A stretch of DNA of 64,000 nt from Yamagishiella unicocca. Taxonomy: Eukaryota > Chlorophyta > Chlorophyceae > Chlamydomonadales > Volvocaceae. The notes beneath the pieces were generated by a model. That model was not told the origin of the DNA, did not search any database, and saw only the letters and a program-made list of their open reading frames with translations. A program made the translations under genes and the position numbers. Each line of letters starts with the position of its first letter. The first letter of the stretch is position 1. Positions 58,601-64,000 of the stretch are shown here, piece after piece. The DNA is taken from NCBI GenBank assembly GCA_003116995.1, contig BDSL01000074.1, forward strand, positions 372,001 through 436,000, in the 5' to 3' direction.

Positions 58601-61600
58601 GGCAACAGGTACGGCAACAGGTACGGCAACATGCACGACAACAGGCACGTCACACACGCCACGCGGGGACAACTCGCGACGCAGGACTGTGAACTAGGCC
58701 GCACCTCCTCTTCCTCCTCCTTCTTCTTCTCGTCTTCCCGGCGGCGGCGGCGGCCCACCAGCACCGCCAGGATGATGCAGCAAAGGCAACACGACACACC
58801 CACCACTGCAGCGCTGGAGGCGATGACCGGCAACCAGCTGACAGCGGAAGAAGGGGCGGGCGCAGTCGCCGCAGGCTGCGGCGACGGCTCCGCGCCGACG
58901 CCATCCGACTGGGGACGCGCCTGGCGGGCCGTTGCAGCAGTTAGAAGTTGGAGGTTGGGAGGTAAGGTGTACTTGTACGACATTTCGCAGGCCGCGGTGG
59001 GATGTCTGCGCGGCGACCACCACACCACGGTGCGGCCATAACCCGCCGGGACTCATCCAGTGAAGAGACCGACGGTTGACGGTTGCCGCTTTCCAACTGC
59101 CTCGCGCTCGGCCCCAACTCACCAGGACGAGGCACTCGACGGTGCTGCCGGAGCCGCCAAAGGCCGTTGTCTGGGTGGGCTCTGTCGAGCCGCAAACGTC
59201 CGAGATTGCTCGAACGCCCGCCGAGGTCAACTGGACCTCAGTCACGATGTTCAGCTGCGATACGGGGTATGAGAAGGGGAGCGGACGGATGGGCACGGTT
59301 CGTATGGGTGATGACTTGATCAGCAATAGCTGCACCGAAAGGTAGGCATGGTTAAGGGTGCAGCACGGACTGGAGGGAGGGGCCGGAGGCAGCTGCTGAC
59401 CAGGGGGAAGCAATGGCGAGCGCAGGGGAGAGGGGAGAGGGGAGGGGGAGTCCGTCCGCGGGGGATGATGGGCGCGCGTGTAAGTACGGCAATACAGCTC
59501 TTCAAACTGTACGGCAACACAACTCTTGATACTGCACGGCACTCGATGTGACGCTGTATCGACGGGCGATGCGTGTGCAACCTTGCACCCGCCCCCCTGC
59601 CTTGGTTAGCGGGCCGTGGATTGCGGATTATCTTTTACGCCCCCCCCCCGCCGTAGCTGTCGCGCAACCGGTTTTTACACCCCCCCCGCGTGGCTGTGAG
59701 AAATGCAACATTGCAACATTGCGGAGGCGGAGCGGAAAAACGCAGCCCCGGGCTGGTCGGTTGCATGCGAGCGCACGTCTTCGGCTGAATTTCCGCGGTG
59801 GGGCTTATGTACACGGTGGGGCTTATGTACACGGTGGGGCTTATGTACACGGTGGGGCTTATGTACACGGTGGGGCTTATGTACACGGTGGGGCTTATGT
59901 ACACGGTGGGGCTTATGAACCACAGTACCAGGGGTGCAACTGCCCTCCCATCCAGGGACCGCTTCCATCCCCCCTGGCACCCACCTGAACACTCCGGACG
60001 ATGCTTTCGGTGGACGGGGCGCACAGCTGCAGCACCGGCGAGCTGCCCCCTGCCGCCTGCGACTTCTCGCCCCACTGCTCCAGAGCGGACACGAGCCGCT
60101 TCTCGTAAAACTCCACAGCCAGCAAGTCGTCCCCCGGCAGGGTTAGCACCGTCACGAGCACCATGCTGGCGCTGTCTGACCCGCACAGCGACGTCTCGGA
60201 GTTTTTCTCCTCCTGCACCCGGCGGCGGCGGCTGCTGGCTCGGTGCCGGGTGGTCGAGGTAGCGGTGGAGGTGGAAGTGGAGGAGGAGCTTTCCTTGACG
60301 CACGTGACTGCTGTCAGGATGTCGGCGGAGATGCCGGACTGGATCACCAGGTTCGCTCGGAACGCCGCCAAGAAGGTGGGCGTGCAGTCCACCACCACCT
60401 CCTCCTCCTTGCCCAGCCCCACGTTGAGCACAGCCGTGGTCTGCAGGGCGGTGCTCACCTGGATTGACATCGTCATCGTCTCGGACACGCGAGTGACGGT
60501 GGCGTTGGGGAAGAGCGCCGCCAGCGCCGCGGGGTCGTTGGCAACGGATTCCGGTACCGTTAGTCTCTGGGCGACGGTTAGAATTCCCAGCGTGTCGTTG
60601 ACGCTCTTGGACACGTATTCGGACGGGATGTCAATGCTGGGGATGACGATGGGTGGCAGAGGAGGCGAGGGGGGGCGCGGCGGCCGCGGCGGAGAGCGGG
60701 GGCGTGGCGGGGGAGGGCGGGGGCTCGGGTTTGGCGGCGAGGTTGGTGGGGCTGGTGGCAGCATGGGGGAAGGGGGAGGGGAAGGGAGGGGAGGGGAGAG
60801 CGGAGGGCGGAGGGGCGAAAGAGGAGCTGACGGCGGGTTGGAGAGCGCGATGGCATTCGGCTGCAGGGGTGCTGCGGGTGGGCTGGGTTGTGAAGGGGCG
60901 GTGGGAGGGTTAGGCCTGGGCGGGTCCGGCGATGGAGCGGGCGATGGTGGTGACGGCGGCGGGGGCGCGGTTGACAAGGTCTTCGGCGGCGGTGATGGAG
61001 GAGGCGGCCTGGGCGGTGGCGGTGCCGGCGGCTGTGGGCTGGGCGGCGGCGGTGACGGAGGCTGCGGGCTGGGTGGCGGTGGTGATGGTGGCGGCGGGCT
61101 GGGCGGCGGCGGTGACGGTGGCGGTGGGCTGGGTGGCGGCGGTGACGGCGGTGATGGGCTGGGTGGCGGCGGGGACAGCGGCCCGGGCGAGGTTGGCGGC
61201 ATTTTTGGCAGCTGCGGGCTGGGTGGTGGCGGTGACGGCGGCGGCGGGCTGGGTGGCGGCGGTGGCGGCGGTGATGGTGGGTGTGGGCTTGGCGGCGGCG
61301 GTGATGGCGGCGGCGGGCTGGGCGGCGGGGGTGATGGCGGCTGTGGGTTGGGTGGCGGCGGTGATGGTGGCAGGGGTGAGGTTGATGGAATGTTTGGAGG
61401 TGGTGATGGCGGCTGCGGGCTGGGCGGCGGTGGCGATAACGGCTGGGGGCTGGGGGGCGGCGGTGACGGCGGCGGCGGTGATGGCGGCGGCGGTAATGGC
61501 GGCGGCGGTGATGGCGGCGGCGGTAACGGCGGCGGCGGTGACGGAACCTTTGGAGGCGTTAACGGCGGTTGCGGGCTGGGCGGTGGCGGCGACGGCGGCT

Positions 61601-64000
61601 GTGGGCTAGGCGGTGGCGGTGATGGCGGCGGCGGGCTGGGGGGCGGCGGTAATGGCGGCTGTGGGCTGGGCGGTGGCGCTGACGGTGGCAGGGGTGAGGT
61701 TGAGGGAATATTTGGAGGAGGTGATGGCGGCTGCGGGCTGGGCGGCGGCGGCGACAGCGGCTGGGGGCTGGGGGGCGGCGGTGATGGTGGTGGTGGTGAT
61801 GGCGGTGGCGGTGACGGTGGCGGCGGTGACGGCGGTGGCGGCGACGGCGGCGGAAGTGACGGCGGTGGCGGCGGTGACGGTGACAGGAGCTGTGGTGATA
61901 GGATCTTTGGAGGCGTTAACGGCGGCTGCGGGCTGGGCGGTGGCGGTGCCGGCGGCTGCGGGCTGGGCGGCGGCGGCGAGGGCGGCGGCGGACTTGGCGG
62001 CGGCGGTGATGGCGGTGGCAGGCTGGGCGGCGGTGGAGACGGCGGCAAGGGCGAGGTAGAGGGAATATTTGGAGGCGGCGCCGGCGGCTGCGGGCTTGAC
62101 GGTGGTGGTGATAACGGCTGCGGGCTTGGCGGTGGTGGCGACGGCGGCGGTGGGCTTGGCGGTGGTGGTGATGGCGGGGGCGGCGACGGCGGCGGCATTG
62201 GCGGCGATAGCGGCGGCGGTGTCGGGATCTTTGGCGGTGCTAACGGCGGCTGCGGGCTTGGCGGTGGCGGTGACGGCGGTTCCGGGCTGGGCGGCGGCGG
62301 CGACGGCGGCGGCGGGCTTGGCGGCAGCGGTGATGGCGGCGGCAGGCTGGGCGGCGGCGTTGACGGCGGCACGGGTGAGGTTGAGGGAATGTTTGGCGGT
62401 GGTGATGGCGGCCGCGGGCTGGGCGGTGGGGGTGATAACGGCTGGGGGCTGGGGGGCGGCGGTGACGGCGGCGGTGGTGACGGCGGCGGCGGTGACGGCG
62501 GCGGCGGTGACGGCGGCGGTGGTGACGGCGGCGGCGGTGACGGCGGCGGCGGTGATGGCGGCGGTGGTGACGGCGGCGGCGGTGACGGCGGCGGCGGTGA
62601 TAGCGGTTGCGGAGGCTGTGACAGGGGCGGCGGCGACGGATTCTTTGGTGGTGTTAACGGTGGCGGCGGACTGGGCGGTGGCGGCGATGGCGGTTGCGGG
62701 CTTGGCGGCGGGGGCGACGGCGGCGGCGGGCTTGGCGGCGGCGGTGACGGCGGCAGCAGGCTGGGCGGCGGCGGAGACGGCGGCAGGGGCGAGGTTGAGG
62801 GAATGTTTGGCGGTGGTGGCGGCGGCTCCGGCCTGGGCGGCGGTGGTGATGGCGGCTGCGGGCTGGGCGGTGGAGGCGACGGGGGTGGTGGGCTTGGCGG
62901 TGGTGGCGATAACGGCTGGGGGCTGGGGGGTGGCGGGCTAGGTGGCGGCGGTGACGGTGGCGGTGGGCTGGGCGGCGGCGGTGACGGTGGCGGTGGCGGC
63001 GGCAGCGGGCTGGGCGGCGGCGGCAATGGCGGCTGTGGGCTAGGCAGCGGCGGTGACGGTGGCGGCGGCGGCGGCGGGCTGGGCGGCGGCGGCAATGGCG
63101 GCTGTGGGCTAGGTGGCGGCGGTGAGGGCGGCTGTGGGCTGGGTGGCGGCGGTGACGGCGGTGGCGGTGATGGCGGCGGCGGTGATGGCGGAGGCGGATT
63201 GGGGGGCGGCGCTGACGGCGGCGACGGGCCAGTTTGATCGCCCAAGGCTGGAGGTAGGTCTGGTTCAAGCGGTGGCGGTGATGTAGTGGGCTGTGAAGGT
63301 GTCTGCGGTGGTGGCGGCGGCGGCGGACCGAGCGGAGGCGGGGTTGGTGGTGGTGGCGGCGGAGGGCTGGGCGGCGGAGGGTCGAGTGGAAAGAGTGACG
63401 GTGACGGCGGGGGCGGCGGTGGGGTTGGTGGCGGCGGCGGGGGCGGGGGCGACGGTGGGGTTGGTGGCGGCGGCGGGGGCGGGGGCGGCGGGGGGATTGG
63501 TGGCGGCGGCGGGGGCGGGGGCGGCGGTGGGGTTGGTGGCGGCGGCGGGGGCGGGGGCGGCGGTGGGGTTGGTTGCGGCGGCGGGGGCGGGGGCTGTATA
63601 AAAACCGGTTGGGCTGGGGGCGGGGGCGGGGGCGGGGGCGGAGGAGGGCTGGGCGGCGGAGGGTCGAGTGGAGAGGGTGACGGTGGTGGCGGAGGTTGGG
63701 GGGCAGGCGGCGGGGTGTCGGGTGGCGGTGGGGGAGCCGGGGATGGTGGCGGCGGGGGAATGGGGGGTTGTGGGGAAGGTGGAGGCGGAGGTGGTGGAGG
63801 AGGCGGTGGCGGCGGTGGCAGTGACGGCGGAGGGAATGGTGATGGAGGTGGCGGCGGCGGAGGTGGTGGTGGGGACTGTGGTGGCGGTGGAGGGCTGGGA
63901 GGTGGAGGAGGTGGCGGCGGCGGAGGTGGCGGAGGACTAGGTGGCGGCGGGTATTGTGGTGGCGGAGGCGGCGGGGGACTGGGTGGTGGCGGAGGCGGCG
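55682..64000 (-). CDS. Transmembrane hydroxyproline-rich cell-surface protein (5' end outside window)
   Basis: Five exons, all phase-consistent: beyond 64000 to 59985, 59329-59123, 58920-58705, 58040-57989, 57552-55682. The ectodomain is a run of more than 900 residues of [20 protein letters not shown] repeats with recurring [12 protein letters not shown] spacers, a pherophorin/extensin-like rod expected to be prolyl-hydroxylated and arabinosylated. A folded part follows ([40 protein letters not shown]; paired Cys in LCGSDS and [14 protein letters not shown]). One transmembrane helix ([20 protein letters not shown] onward) is followed by [16 protein letters not shown]. The cytoplasmic tail of about 640 residues is Ser/Ala/Gly/Arg-rich with poly-Ala runs and [22 protein letters not shown] phosphorylation-like motifs, ending [10 protein letters not shown]. 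No kinase or cyclase domain was seen. The open frame continues to the window edge, so the signal peptide lies outside. It could be a wall-anchoring or wall-sensing receptor. Confidence 0.8.
58460..58640. repeat. 12-bp microsatellite in intron 3 of the cell-surface gene
   Basis: Tandem GGTACGGCAACA / GGCACGACAACA-type dodecamers, more than a dozen copies, between the transmembrane exon and the following exon. In-frame reading produces false Leu/Pro- or Gly/Asn-rich ORFs. Confidence 0.88.
59797..59920. repeat. 18-bp minisatellite in intron 1 of the visible cell-surface gene
   Basis: Seven nearly perfect copies of an 18-bp unit (GGTGGGGCTTATGTACAC) lie within the intron that follows the proline-rich exon. 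The unit length is a multiple of three, so reading frames run through it and could mislead gene prediction. Confidence 0.92.

Noticed and set aside
58460..58640. CRISPR-like regular repeats
   Set aside because: Direct repeats of 12 bp without unique spacers; an intronic microsatellite in a eukaryotic genome. The 18-, 32-, 47- and 48-bp arrays were rejected as CRISPR for the same reason.
60163..63237. 1024-codon Gly-rich open frame on the plus strand
   Set aside because: This is the antisense shadow of the SPPPP repeat (GGDGG from CCGCCGTCACC-type codons). The minus strand ends in a folded domain and transmembrane exon with splice sites.
1..64000. tRNA, rRNA or operon-type bacterial features
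   Set aside because: No cloverleaf-like or rRNA core sequence was recognised, and gene structure is clearly eukaryotic nuclear, so ribosome-binding sites and operons do not apply.

Overview
The window reads as nuclear DNA of a chlamydomonadalean (volvocine-type) green alga. It is GC-rich, its genes are dense in short introns with consensus GT-AG borders, Ala/Gly/Pro low-complexity insertions and minisatellites are common, and the gene content fits: a huge SPPPP-type hydroxyproline-rich cell-surface protein, a TPPP/p25-alpha protein of flagellar type, a chloroplast LHC-superfamily protein and BED/DUF659 hAT and non-LTR elements. I assembled gene models by hand from splice sites and reading-phase continuity. 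All phases close in the eight multi-exon models presented as complete (including the short SNase model); the cell-surface gene is also phase-consistent but has no 5' end here.

Layout. 0-5 kb is a repeat-rich patchwork: a 32-bp minisatellite, a long inverted repeat carrying part of a coiled-coil gene fused to a truncated hAT transposase gene, an RRM-like ORF, a small staphylococcal-nuclease-like gene and an unrecognised Ala-rich ORF. 5-12.7 kb is gene-poor: a four-exon TPPP gene (minus, 8.0-9.1 kb) and a 5'-truncated non-LTR reverse transcriptase (minus, 9.4-11.2 kb). 12.9-21.3 kb is CDC27/APC3 of the anaphase-promoting complex (minus, 16 exons, 953 aa). It is divergent, across only 181 bp, from a 14-exon sugar-porter (MFS) gene at 21.5-32.4 kb (plus, 762 aa). 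Intron 7 of the transporter contains a complete intronless gene for a plastid-type SEC-C/YchJ-domain protein, and intron 9 contains several long hairpins.

34.1-45.2 kb is a large convergent inverted duplication: two genes (1570 and 1645 aa) with the same four-exon structure, an N-terminal motif that looks like the C-terminal tail of plant SEC16, Ala/Glu-rich middles and a near-identical coiled-coil C-terminus, separated by about 0.75 kb. Near-identical blocks alternate with unrelated blocks, suggesting gene conversion. 47.3-49.5 kb (minus) encodes a 288-aa thylakoid LHC-superfamily protein with two chlorophyll-binding-type helices separated by a long linker. 50.65-52.27 kb (minus) encodes TRAP-alpha/SSR1 of the ER translocon. 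From 55.7 kb to beyond the right edge (minus) lies a cell-surface protein with a proline-rich ectodomain of more than 900 residues, a folded juxtamembrane part, one transmembrane helix, a charged stop-transfer and a Ser/Ala-rich cytoplasmic tail of about 640 residues.

The genes do not form a pathway; they are ordinary eukaryotic neighbours. The most unusual points are the nested gene inside the transporter, the mosaic inverted duplicate of SEC16-tail proteins, the chimeric foldback/hAT locus, the intronic hairpins, and the possible 37-nt intron in the nuclease gene. No searches could be run; family names rest on motifs recognised by eye.
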